In this document: one piece after another, positions 37,809-46,522 of the stretch
Position numbering within the stretch: the first letter of the stretch is position 1
Layout of the letters: the number at the start of each line of letters is the position of its first letter
NCBI GenBank assembly: GCA_001603075.1
Contig: LVBB01000016.1
Coordinates: 335,082-394,826, forward strand
Length of the DNA stretch: 59,745 nt
Direction: 5' to 3'
Source of the DNA: Phycisphaerales bacterium Planc_01
GTDB taxonomy: Bacteria > Planctomycetota > Phycisphaerae > Sedimentisphaerales > Anaerobacaceae
Made by a program: the position numbers and the translations under genes
Notes under the pieces: model-generated
Told to the model about the DNA's origin: nothing
The model's input: the letters and a program-made list of their open reading frames with translations, nothing else
Databases searched by the model: none

Positions 37809-39794
37809 ATGCACGACCATCGTACGCCGATCCACAGGATGCTTCTTGGCCTGATCTGCTGGGCGGCGGTTCTCGGCGCTCTTTACGCGCTCAGTCTGCG
37901 TCGGTTTCTGCTGTTCCACAGCGTGGTCGAGATCGCCAGCGTCAGCGTCGCGTTCGCCATCTTCCTGATCGTCTGGAACAGCCGGAAGTTCATGCAGAAC
38001 GGCTACATGCTCTTTCTCGGTGCGGCGTTCCTCTTCGTCGGCGCGTTCGACCTGATTCACACTCTCGCATACAAGGGGATGGGGGTCTTTCCCGATCACG
38101 GAGCCAACCTGCCGACACAACTCTGGATCGTCGCAAGGTACACCGAGAGCCTCTCGTTTCTGATCGCTCCGCTCTTCCTTCGACGCAAGTACAACATTCT
38201 TTGGGTCCTTCTGGCCTATGCCGTATTATCGTGTCTCGTTCTTCTGTTGATCTCTCCCTGGGGATTCTTCCCCATCTGCTATGATGACATCCACGGCCAA
38301 CTGACCTCATTCAAGGAAATCAGCGAATTCATCATCATCGGCATCCTTCTGGGCGCCCTGCTCGCACTGGTCAGGAATCGACGCGCCTTTGACTCCAGGG
38401 TTCTGAAGTACATCAGTTTCTCGATCGTTGTGACGATACTGTCCGAATTCATGTTCACCCGGTACACGAGTCCTTATGAAGGGACCAATGCCGTCGGCCA
38501 TCTCCTGAAGATTGTCGCGTTCTACTTTGTCTATAAGGCCCTGATCGAGATCGGCCTGCGCGAGCCCTACAATTTGCTCTACCGTGAGTTGAAACAGCGC
38601 CAGATCGATCTTCAGGAAGCTCACGACGATCTGGAAGCCAGGGTTCGGCAGCGCACCGCCGAGCTGTCGCAGACGGTGGAGACCCTTCGGAAGGAAGTAG
38701 AGGCGCGGATACGGACTGAACAAGAGCTGGCTGCACAGTCGAAGACCCTTGAGGCTTTCTTCCACTACTCGATCACACCACTGGTAATCCTCGATCGCCG
38801 GTTCAACTTCATCCGAGTCAATCAGGCCTACGCGGACAGTTGTGGGCGGGCCATCTCCGACTTCAAGGGACACAATCATTTCGAGTTTTACCCCGATCCG
38901 GACAATCAGCGGATCTTCGAGGAGGCCGTCAGAACGAAGACGACCTACCAGGCCCTGGCGAGACCCTTCCGCTTCGCGGATCATCCCGAGTGGGGCGTGA
39001 CGTACTGGGACTGGACACTGGTGCCCATTCTGGGTACAGACGGCGAGGTCGAGTCCCTGGTCCTCTCGCTCAAGGACGTCACCGACGCCAAGAAGGCCGA
39101 AGAGAAGATCCTCGCCGATCAGGTGCAGCTCCGAGCCCTGACCGCCCAACTGCTCCGCGTCGAGGACCAGGAGCGGCGCGCCATCGCCATGGAGCTGCAC
39201 GATTCCGTCGGCCAGATTCTGGCGTTCATCAAGATCGAGATGGGTGAGTTGCGTCGGGCCCAGTTGCCTGCCAAACTCTCGCAGACGGTCAGCCACATCC
39301 GCGAGCAGGTCAACGAGGCGATTCAGCAGACACGGACGCTGACGTTCGAGATCAGTCCGCCGGAGCTGTATACGCTTGGCCTGGAGTCCGCTCTGGAGGA
39401 ACTGACGCAGCGGTTCAGTCAGGAGCGTCAGATCGAGTGCACCATGCAGGACACGGACGATCCCAAGCCGCTGAACGATCAGATGAAGACGCTGCTGTAC
39501 CGTTCGGTTCGCGAACTCCTGGTCAATGCAGCCAAGCATGCCGACGCCCGCGTCGTGCACGTCACGGTGGACAGGATCGATGACAACATCCGAATCACGG
39601 TGGAAGACGACGGCATCGGTTTCGACACGTCGGACCTCGAAGACCGCTCGCCACACCGGACCGAAGGGTTCGGGCTCTTCAGCATCCGGGAAAGGTTGAC
39701 ACATATGGGCGGGACCGTGTATATTCAGTCCGATCGAATGAAGGGAACGAAGGTGGTGCTGCGGGCGCCTTTGGAGAACAGCAGCCCCCAATAG
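37809..39794 (+). CDS. MASE3-PAS sensor histidine kinase (HisKA_3 type)
   Basis: 661 aa. Residues about 10-250 contain seven or so membrane helices with the MASE3 pattern (FLFVGAFDLIHTLAYKGM). A coiled linker follows at about 255-315, then a PAS domain at about 318-435 (ITPLVILDRRFNFIRVNQAY). The HisKA_3 dimerisation domain carries H464 in ERRAIAMELHDSVGQ, and the ATPase domain has RELLVNAAKHA (N box), VEDDGIGFD (G1) and GFGLFSIRERL (G2). It autophosphorylates on H464 and passes phosphate to the adjacent response regulator. The signal is unknown; MASE3 is a membrane sensor. The gap to the regulator gene is 12 nt. Confidence 0.93.
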   Translation: MHDHRTPIHRMLLGLICWAAVLGALYALSLRRFLLFHSVVEIASVSVAFAIFLIVWNSRKFMQNGYMLFLGAAFLFVGAFDLIHTLAYKGMGVFPDHGANLPTQLWIVARYTESLSFLIAPLFLRRKYNILWVLLAYAVLSCLVLLLISPWGFFPICYDDIHGQLTSFKEISEFIIIGILLGALLALVRNRRAFDSRVLKYISFSIVVTILSEFMFTRYTSPYEGTNAVGHLLKIVAFYFVYKALIEIGLREPYNLLYRELKQRQIDLQEAHDDLEARVRQRTAELSQTVETLRKEVEARIRTEQELAAQSKTLEAFFHYSITPLVILDRRFNFIRVNQAYADSCGRAISDFKGHNHFEFYPDPDNQRIFEEAVRTKTTYQALARPFRFADHPEWGVTYWDWTLVPILGTDGEVESLVLSLKDVTDAKKAEEKILADQVQLRALTAQLLRVEDQERRAIAMELHDSVGQILAFIKIEMGELRRAQLPAKLSQTVSHIREQVNEAIQQTRTLTFEISPPELYTLGLESALEELTQRFSQERQIECTMQDTDDPKPLNDQMKTLLYRSVRELLVNAAKHADARVVHVTVDRIDDNIRITVEDDGIGFDTSDLEDRSPHRTEGFGLFSIRERLTHMGGTVYIQSDRMKGTKVVLRAPLENSSPQ

Positions 39795-39806
39795 GAGCGC
39801 GAGAAG

Positions 39807-40460
39807 ATGAGCATCCGAATCATCGTCGCCGACGACCACACCATCGTCCGCCATGGACTGACCAAGCTGCTCCAGCAGGAAACCGATGTCGAGGTCGTCG
39901 CCCAGGCCCAGAACGGACATGCCACCGTGGAACTGGCGAGAGAACTGTCGCCGGATGTCATCGTCATGGATGTCGGCATGCCGGATCTCAACGGAATCGA
40001 CGCAACTCAGCAGATCCTGCGAGAGAACCCCGAGATCAAGGTCCTGGCGCTATCCATGCACTCCGGCCGGAAGTTCGTGGTGGCGATGCTCAAGGCGGGC
40101 GCTTCCGGCTATTTGCTCAAGGACTGTGCCCTGGAAGAGCTGACCGGCGCTTTGCAGACCATCCTGTCCGGCAGAATCTACCTGAGCCCGGCCATTACCG
40201 ACATCGTCGTCGACAGCTATGTCCGTCAGCCGGCGGAGGCGGAGAAGTCGGCGTTCTCCGTCTTGTCCCAACGCGAGAGGGAGGTGCTTCAGCTCATGGC
40301 CGAGGGCAACACGACCAAGCAGATTGCCCTGCGTCTGCATATCAGCCCCAAGACTGTCGAAGGCCATCGCCTCCGTCTGATGTCGAAGCTCGACATCGAC
40401 AACATCGCGCAGCTCACCAAATACGCCATCCAGGAAGGATTGACGTCGGCCGAGCTATAG
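39807..40460 (+). CDS. NarL/FixJ-family response regulator
   Basis: 217 aa. The receiver domain (1-120) has the acidic pair in VADDHTIVRHG, the phosphoacceptor D55 in VMDVGMPDLNGID, and the conserved Lys in ASGYLLKDC. The LuxR-type helix-turn-helix spans about 150-212 (LSQREREVLQLMAEGNTTKQ, SPKTVEGHRLRLMSKL). It is the cognate partner of the upstream kinase. Its targets are unknown, but the palindrome upstream of the kinase gene could be one. Confidence 0.95.
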   Translation: MSIRIIVADDHTIVRHGLTKLLQQETDVEVVAQAQNGHATVELARELSPDVIVMDVGMPDLNGIDATQQILRENPEIKVLALSMHSGRKFVVAMLKAGASGYLLKDCALEELTGALQTILSGRIYLSPAITDIVVDSYVRQPAEAEKSAFSVLSQREREVLQLMAEGNTTKQIALRLHISPKTVEGHRLRLMSKLDIDNIAQLTKYAIQEGLTSAEL

Positions 40461-40480
40461 TCTCCGCACGGCTCCTGCGA

Positions 40481-40494
40481 ACGGTGGACACCGT
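40481..40494. other. Tight palindrome between convergent genes
   Basis: ACGGTG-GA-CACCGT lies between the response regulator stop and the isomerase-like stop. It may help bidirectional termination, but the 2-nt centre is too short for a relaxed RNA hairpin. Confidence 0.25.
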
Positions 40495-40506
40495 CGAACA
40501 GAGATT

Positions 40507-42069
40507 TTATGCCTCTTCGAGCACTTTGTAGCCCATCGCATCGGCCAGCGCGAAGATCGGCCCCTTGAGATCGCCGTAGCAGGTGACCCGATGCCAGCTC
40601 CACTGGTCCCACTGCCCGAAGAGCTTCTCGATGTCCCCCACCGGTTCGACGGCCAGTTTGGTCCGGCAGGCCCGGTCGTCCGGGTCATTCTCCACCGCTT
40701 TGCCCTGATGGAAAAGAATTTCCTTGCGCGATTGCTCCATCTCGACGGTCGTGGTCATGTATCCGATCGGCAGCACAGAACGCACCGATGCGCCCTGGCG
40801 GTCCTCTGAATGCGTCATGATCGCGAATGGATTGACTGCACCTTGGGGTCCGAAGGCCTTGTTCGAGGCCACACAATGGGCGTAAATGATCTGGCGCTTG
40901 GCCGTGTTGATGACCGGGTCGGAGATATATCCCGGCCGGCCCTGCGTCAACGCGGTCAGCATCACCATCGTTGCGGTCGAACGGACGTCGCATTCGCAGG
41001 CGCCGATCAGTCCTTCATTGTTCAGCTCGTGGAAGCCCAGGCACGGATAGGCGTGGATGTGCCCTCCATAGAAGCCGCCCAGGCAGTTGATCGTGATCGC
41101 ATTGGCGCCGTGCCTCTTCAGCACCGACTTCATGCCGAGGTACATCGCCGCCGAGGTCTCCAGCGTCTGGCGCGAGACGTCGATCACCTCCGTGGCACTT
41201 CGCTGCCAGCGGTCGGCCACAGCGCGGGATTCGTCCTTGTCGGCGGCCTTCCACGCCTCATTGACTTCGGCGAACGAGACGCGTTCCATAGGAATGCCGG
41301 AGACCGGCTCGGCCGGTCCCGACTCCTGGTCGCGCACCGCAAGGATCTTCGACGACTTCATCGCCGCGATGCACTCGGCCGACGAGAGCGTCTTGACCGG
41401 ATCCGGCTTGCAGGACAGATCGCCTGCCCTGGGCGTCGTGGAGGTCCGCACGCGCGCCGTCGCGGCGACGAACTCGGCGGGCGAGCCCCCCCTGCCGACG
41501 ACGCCGAAGCACTTGACCGCCTCGACCAGGTCCTCCATATGCGACGACGATACGAACCCAACGTTGGGCGTACTGTTTCGCAGGAATGCGGCAGTGTAGA
41601 CCAGGAAGCCGCCGCTGCCGGCATACTGAAAGTCAACATACAACGTTGGCTTTCCCGAGGTCGCAAGGGTCTGCACGACACGGTTCCAGCAATTCAACTG
41701 GCAGACAACGTAGCCGTCGATCGCACCCTTGTCGTCGTCGAGAATCTTCTGAGCCTGCTCCGGCCCCGTCGCCATCGACGCGCGGAACTGGAGGTCAGGA
41801 CATTGCCTCGTCAACGTGCCCGTGATTCGCTCCATCACCGGACGGAAATCAAACCCGACGTTCGGCCAGTCCGGGCCGGGCTGGACCGGCGCGTGCAACG
41901 CGTAGACAATGTGGATGCGCATCTTTCCGCTGCTCTGAGCCGCAGGAGCGACGCGAGGGGCTGTCACAATACCGGCCGCACCGAGGCAGGCCCCGCAGCC
42001 GGCCGCCAGGAACCGACGCCGACTCCATCCGCAGCACGCACATCCCGATGGTTGTCTCTGCATCTCCAT
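40507..42069 (-). CDS. Twin-arginine exported L-fucose/arabinose-isomerase-like protein
   Basis: 520 aa from the ATG at 42069 (GGGAGG ribosome site). The N-terminus has a Cys-rich stretch and the Tat motif SRRRFLAAG with a hydrophobic region. The body resembles the fucose-isomerase-like fold: PTLYVDFQYAGSGGFL near 150, HGANAITINCLGGFYGG near 325 and GLIGACECDVRSTAT near 358, where the family's metal-binding Glu/Asp would lie. Sugar isomerases normally work in the cytoplasm, so an exported member is unusual and may bind or modify a sugar outside. It is divergent from an exported rhamnosidase-like gene. Family-level call; activity unproven. Confidence 0.7.
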   Translation of the reverse strand: MEMQRQPSGCACCGWSRRRFLAAGCGACLGAAGIVTAPRVAPAAQSSGKMRIHIVYALHAPVQPGPDWPNVGFDFRPVMERITGTLTRQCPDLQFRASMATGPEQAQKILDDDKGAIDGYVVCQLNCWNRVVQTLATSGKPTLYVDFQYAGSGGFLVYTAAFLRNSTPNVGFVSSSHMEDLVEAVKCFGVVGRGGSPAEFVAATARVRTSTTPRAGDLSCKPDPVKTLSSAECIAAMKSSKILAVRDQESGPAEPVSGIPMERVSFAEVNEAWKAADKDESRAVADRWQRSATEVIDVSRQTLETSAAMYLGMKSVLKRHGANAITINCLGGFYGGHIHAYPCLGFHELNNEGLIGACECDVRSTATMVMLTALTQGRPGYISDPVINTAKRQIIYAHCVASNKAFGPQGAVNPFAIMTHSEDRQGASVRSVLPIGYMTTTVEMEQSRKEILFHQGKAVENDPDDRACRTKLAVEPVGDIEKLFGQWDQWSWHRVTCYGDLKGPIFALADAMGYKVLEEA

Positions 42070-42245
42070 GACAATCCTCCCGCTACAATGAGTGTTCCTT
42101 CTTGACGTGCGACCCCGGCCGCAATCCCAACGAACATCGGGACTTTCTTCTGTCAACAGATGCCACACTTGCCACCATTCTATCGGGGCCCCCTGCCGGC
42201 TACAACCAAATCGACAACCATTCCCTTTTGGCGTGCATTCCGGCC

Positions 42246-42275
42246 TTCCGATCTGACAGGGTCGATAGGTATAAT
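42246..42275 (+). promoter_or_regulatory. Possible promoter of the rhamnosidase-like gene
   Basis: TTCCGA (42246-42251), 18 nt, then a perfect TATAAT (42270-42275), 87 nt before the start. The -10 is strong and the -35 weak, so an activator may be needed. It is the only clear promoter in the 293-nt divergent gap 42070-42362. Confidence 0.45.
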
Positions 42276-42362
42276 GCAGCGATTCGGTGGCATGATTGCC
42301 CGACACTCCCGATGGTCGGCGGGATCGGTTTGCACGGAAGAAGTGATTCGAGGGGACAAACG

Positions 42363-44780
42363 ATGAGAACGCGATTCGGATCGGTTCGCAGTTTGGTGTT
42401 TATTGGAGTTCTTTGCGTCGCGGCAACCTCGGTCTCTGCCGAAGCAGGGCCAGCCGCCGGTGATCAGGCGTCCTTTGCCTCGGCCCGGCCCATCTGGGTG
42501 GCCGATCGGCAGACGGAGAAGAACCTGTTCGTGGGATTTCGGACTGAATTCGACGCCCCGAAATCGGGTCAGCCCGCCCTGCGGATCACCGCCTCGTCAC
42601 TCTACCGCGTCTACCTCAACGGGCGATTCGTCGGTCACGGTCCCGCTCGCGGCCCTCACGGGCACTGCCGCATTGACGAATGGCCGCTCCAGCCGGCAAG
42701 TGGACGCAACGTCCTTGCCGTCGAGGTCGCCGGCTACAACGCCAACAGCTACTACCTCTTGGACGAGCCCGCCTTCCTCCAGGCCGAGGTCGTCGCCGAT
42801 GCGAAAGTGCTGGCCTCCACCGCCGGCGCGGGCGCCGGTTTCGAGGCCACGGTCCTGCCCCATCGGGTGCAGAAGGTGCAGCGCTACAGCTTTCAGCGAC
42901 CCTTCATCGAGTACTATCGCATGCGCGCCGGCGACGACCGCTGGTGGGACCGCCCCACAGCCCAGTCCACCGCTTGTTCGATTCAGCCTGCCCGCAGACT
43001 CCTGGTCCGCCGGGTGGCCTACCCGCGATTCCTGAAGCGCCAGCCGAGCCGCATCCTCGCACAGGGCACGCTCGAACAGGATGTGCCGGTGGAACGACTC
43101 TGGAAAGACCGCTCGCTCGTCAATATCGGGCCGCAACTCAAGGGGTATCGCGAAAGCGAACTCGAGATCGTCCCCTCGACCCAGTTGCAGCAAGTCCGAT
43201 CGACGTTCACCAGCAAGGCCGAGAAGCCCTATCAGCCGAACGAGGCCATCACGCTGGGCCAGAACACGTTTTCCATCGTTGACCTCGGCACGAACCTCAC
43301 GGGTTTCGTCGGGGCACAGATCCGCTGCGCCGGGCCGACCACGCTCCACATCACATTCGATGAGATCCTGACACAGGACGACATCGATTTCAAGCGGCTC
43401 GGCTGCGTCAACACCATCGGCTACGAACTGCAGCCTGGAACGTACCATCTGGAGTCGTTCGAGCCCTATACCATGCGGTATCTCAAGCTCAACGTACTGG
43501 CCGGCGAGTGTCGGGTGGAGGGCCTTTACCTGCGGGAATACGCCAATCCCGAGGTCGACCAAGCCAGGTTCGCGTGCAGCGACCCCGGCCTGAACCGCAT
43601 CTTCGAGGCCGCCCGCGAGACCTTCCGACAGAACGCCGTGGACGTCTTCATGGACTGCCCGTCGCGGGAGCGAGCCGGCTGGCTGTGCGACAGCTTCTTC
43701 ACGGCCCGCGTCGCACTCGATTTGTGCGGCAATACGACCATCGAGAAGAACATGTATGAGAACTACCTCCTGCCGCCGCGCTTCGACCACCTGCCCGAAG
43801 GGATGCTGCCGATGTGCTACCCCGCCGATCACTACGACGGCGTCTTCATTCCGAACTGGGCGCTGTGGTTCGTGATCCAATTGGAAGAATACCAGGCCCG
43901 CAGTGGCGACCGCGAGCTGGTGGCCGCCCTGCGACCCCGATTGGAGGGCCTGTACGAGTACTTCCAGAGGTTCAAGAACGCCGATGGGCTGCTGGAGAAG
44001 CTGGAAAGCTGGGTCTTCGTCGAGTGGTCGGCCGCCAACAGCTTCGTACAGGATGTCAGCTATCCGAGCAACATGCTGTATGCGGCGGCCCTGGCGGCGG
44101 CCGGCCGGATGTACGACGAGCCCGCCCTTCTCGACGAGGCCGAGCAGATCCGTGAGGTCATCCGCCGGCAGTCCTTCGACGGCGAGTTCTTCGTCGACAA
44201 CGCCGTGCGTAAGGACGGCCGGCTCGAAGTCACCCGTAATCGCAGCGAGGTCTGCCAGTATTTCGCCTTCTTCTTCGACGTGGCGACGCCCGAGACTCAC
44301 GGCGAACTCTGGGACCGGCTGGCCCATCAGTTCGGCCCACGGCGCAAGACGACCGGCGTCTTCCCCGAGGTCCACCCGGCCAACGCCTTCATCGGCAACT
44401 ATCTGCGGTTCGAGCTGCTCAGCCGCTACGGGATGCCGGGCCAGATCCGCAAGGAACTCGCAGATTACTATCTCTACATGGCCGACCGGACGGGGACCCT
44501 GTGGGAGAACGTCGGCTCCGAGGCAAGCTGCAATCACGGCTTCGCCTCCCACGTGGCCCACAGCCTCTACCGCGACCTGCTCGGCATCCGGCACGTCGAT
44601 ACGCAGAACAAGACCGTACACCTGAGGATCGCCGATGTGGGCCTGGACTGGTGCGAGGGCAAGCTCCTGACGCCGGACGGCCCCGTGGTGGTCCGATGGT
44701 GGAACGACAACGGCCAGACCCGCCGCCACGTCGAACTCCCCGCCGGATACGTCCTCCGTGACGCCGATAAGGAAGGATAG
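42363..44780 (+). CDS. Exported alpha-L-rhamnosidase-like glycosidase (GH78-like)
   Basis: 805 aa from the ATG at 42363, with AGGGGAC upstream and signal peptide 1-27; the longer frame from 42102 has no export signal at its start. The N-terminal beta domain includes LYRVYLNGRFVGHGPARGP and RNVLAVEVAGYNANSYY, standard in GH78. The six-hairpin catalytic domain starts near 400 and contains DCPSRERAGWLCDSFF from residue 431, matching the family's acidic signature, with WVFVEWSAANSF further on. It would release terminal rhamnose from polysaccharides or glycosides. It may act with the divergent isomerase-like protein. Confidence 0.85.
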   Translation: MRTRFGSVRSLVFIGVLCVAATSVSAEAGPAAGDQASFASARPIWVADRQTEKNLFVGFRTEFDAPKSGQPALRITASSLYRVYLNGRFVGHGPARGPHGHCRIDEWPLQPASGRNVLAVEVAGYNANSYYLLDEPAFLQAEVVADAKVLASTAGAGAGFEATVLPHRVQKVQRYSFQRPFIEYYRMRAGDDRWWDRPTAQSTACSIQPARRLLVRRVAYPRFLKRQPSRILAQGTLEQDVPVERLWKDRSLVNIGPQLKGYRESELEIVPSTQLQQVRSTFTSKAEKPYQPNEAITLGQNTFSIVDLGTNLTGFVGAQIRCAGPTTLHITFDEILTQDDIDFKRLGCVNTIGYELQPGTYHLESFEPYTMRYLKLNVLAGECRVEGLYLREYANPEVDQARFACSDPGLNRIFEAARETFRQNAVDVFMDCPSRERAGWLCDSFFTARVALDLCGNTTIEKNMYENYLLPPRFDHLPEGMLPMCYPADHYDGVFIPNWALWFVIQLEEYQARSGDRELVAALRPRLEGLYEYFQRFKNADGLLEKLESWVFVEWSAANSFVQDVSYPSNMLYAAALAAAGRMYDEPALLDEAEQIREVIRRQSFDGEFFVDNAVRKDGRLEVTRNRSEVCQYFAFFFDVATPETHGELWDRLAHQFGPRRKTTGVFPEVHPANAFIGNYLRFELLSRYGMPGQIRKELADYYLYMADRTGTLWENVGSEASCNHGFASHVAHSLYRDLLGIRHVDTQNKTVHLRIADVGLDWCEGKLLTPDGPVVVRWWNDNGQTRRHVELPAGYVLRDADKEG

Positions 44781-45167
44781 GGAAGATCATCTCTCGGCGA
44801 TGTCGGCGAGAAAAATGTCACGCGCGCGGATTTTGTCGTCCACATTCGCACCATGCCCGACGCCATCAGGGATGGCCAAGGGGGTGCGCGCACCTCTATT
44901 GGGGACTCTTTTCATTCCCGCCCCCTTGGCCTGATTCGGCACACCGGGCAATGTCCCAGGGCCAGTCTCAGCCAGGCGGGTACAAGACACGTCACACCAT
45001 AGCGGATTGGCAGGGAATAGCCTGCATCAAGTCGCTGGAAGCCAGGCCAAATCCAACAAGGTTCTGGTTTGACCGGCACGGGGAGGCACGGTAGTCTGGG
45101 AAAGATGCTGGAGCCGCTGTGTCGGTATCGCCTCGGAAGACGTGTTTCACGGAAAGGAAGACATCCT
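44781..45167. other. Intergenic region after the rhamnosidase-like gene
   Basis: 387 nt with no gene I can support. Its main feature is a long-armed inverted repeat at 44874-44931 (listed separately). No promoter for the phosphoesterase was recognised. Confidence 0.5.
44874..44931. repeat. 11-bp perfect inverted repeat with 36-nt loop
   Basis: GGCCAAGGGGG (44874-44884) pairs perfectly with CCCCCTTGGCC (44921-44931). The loop itself contains TGCGCGCA and a T-rich patch. It lies 94 nt beyond the rhamnosidase stop. It could be a terminator or RNA-stabilising hairpin, or the remnant of a small element. Confidence 0.55.
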
Positions 45168-46163
45168 ATGTACGCATCAGCCAAAGTTCTCGTTTCGCTG
45201 CCGGCTCTCGTTCTGTTCGCTGTCGCGACGTGCGGCGCTCAGTCCGGTCCGCAGGAGAAACCATCGTTGAGATTCGACGCTCAGGGCCAGTTCAAGATCG
45301 TCCAATTCACCGACCTGCACCTGAAGGAGGGCAACAAGGACGACGGCAAGACCATTGCGTTGATGGCACAAGTGCTCGATGCGGAGAAGCCCCAGCTCGT
45401 CGTGCTGACAGGCGACGTTCTCGGCGCGGCCAAGGAGGTGCGAGAGACGATGGAGTTGTGCTCGCGGCCCATGGTCGAGCGGCGCATCCCCTGGGCAGTC
45501 ACCCTGGGCAACCACGACGACGAGGGCACCGGGGACCGTCGAGGCCTGATGGACGTCATCGCATCCCTGCCATATTCGCTGTCGCAGCATGGTCCAAGGG
45601 AGATCACCGGCGTTGGCAACTACACCTTGCCGGTACATTCGGCCGACGGCAAGGAGGCGAAATGGATTCTCTATTTTCTCGACTCGAATGCCTATCCGCC
45701 TGAGAAATCGCTGGGCAAGTACGACTGGATTCACACCGATCAGGTCGACTGGTACCGCCGAACCTCAAGAGAGCTGACAGCTCAGCACGGCGGCCGCCCC
45801 TGCCCGGCACTTGCCTTCTTTCACATCCCCCTTCCGGAATACGATCAGGTGCTGGCCGATGCCAACGCGAACCTGGCCGGCTATCGATACGAAAGCGTGT
45901 GCTGCCCCGACATCAACTCCGGCTTCTTCGCCGCCATGCTCGAATGCGGCGACATCAAGGGCACATTCGTCGGCCATGACCACGTCAATGACTACGAGGG
46001 CACCCTCCACGGCATTCGCCTGATTTACGGCCGAGCAACCGGATTCAGCGCCTATGGCCGCGATGGATTCCCCAGGGGCGGCCGCGTCATCCTCATCGAG
46101 GACGGCAAAGAGACGTTTGCCACGTGGCTTCGACTTGAAAACGCCATGAAAGTGCAATATTAG
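45168..46163 (+). CDS. Exported calcineurin-like metallophosphoesterase
   Basis: 331 aa from the ATG at 45168, preceded by AAGGAAG. Signal peptide spans residues 1-24. The metal-site motifs are in order: FTDLHLKEG (DxH) near 48, VVLTGDVLGA (GD) near 83, TLGNHDDEG (GNHD) near 110, FFHIPLPEY (H) near 224 and GHDHVNDYEG (GHDH) near 270. It is a dinuclear metal phosphoesterase similar to the PhoD/purple-acid-like class of exported enzymes; the substrate is probably a phosphate ester outside the cell. It is monocistronic. Confidence 0.92.
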   Translation: MYASAKVLVSLPALVLFAVATCGAQSGPQEKPSLRFDAQGQFKIVQFTDLHLKEGNKDDGKTIALMAQVLDAEKPQLVVLTGDVLGAAKEVRETMELCSRPMVERRIPWAVTLGNHDDEGTGDRRGLMDVIASLPYSLSQHGPREITGVGNYTLPVHSADGKEAKWILYFLDSNAYPPEKSLGKYDWIHTDQVDWYRRTSRELTAQHGGRPCPALAFFHIPLPEYDQVLADANANLAGYRYESVCCPDINSGFFAAMLECGDIKGTFVGHDHVNDYEGTLHGIRLIYGRATGFSAYGRDGFPRGGRVILIEDGKETFATWLRLENAMKVQY

Positions 46164-46522
46164 AACAACACTTCCGCGACTCACGCCATGCTATAAAGAT
46201 ATTAGTACCATTTATGGATAATTTTTCTGTGCGAAATGGCCAAGCTGCGCAGGACGGGATTGCGATTGAGTCATCCGTGGATCATGTCAGTCGATTGTAA
46301 ACCTGAGCCCATCCACAAAACCCACCGGCATCAGAACCTACCCGTACAATGTTCTTGCTTGACAAGAGAGGGATGCATTGGTTATGATCCCGACGCTTTG
46401 AGGCATGGAGAAACACCGAGAGGGGTTTCCAGCCTCGATACTGATCCAGATTCTGGCCTTGGCCGAGAGAGGGTGGAGCGTCCACAGATTCACGGTCTCG
46501 ACAGGCCGCCAAGAAGGTGCCA
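46164..46522. other. Intergenic region with leader of the DUF1015 operon
   Basis: 359 nt. The first 195 nt are AT-richer than their surroundings and show a loose GTGGAT/ATCCAC inverted pair but no gene. A sigma70 promoter follows (listed). The resulting leader of about 125 nt has a short hairpin near 46405-46432 (GAAAC/GTTTC). No known riboswitch was recognised. Confidence 0.5.
46359..46388 (+). promoter_or_regulatory. Strong sigma70-type promoter of the DUF1015-aminotransferase pair
   Basis: A perfect TTGACA (46359-46364), an 18-nt spacer and TATGAT (46383-46388). It is the best promoter match on the plus strand in the window and points at the gene starting at 46523. Confidence 0.7.

Noticed and set aside
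42102-42362. N-terminal extension of the rhamnosidase-like gene
   Set aside because: The extension lacks a signal peptide and crosses the likely TATAAT promoter; the ATG at 42363 starts with an export signal.
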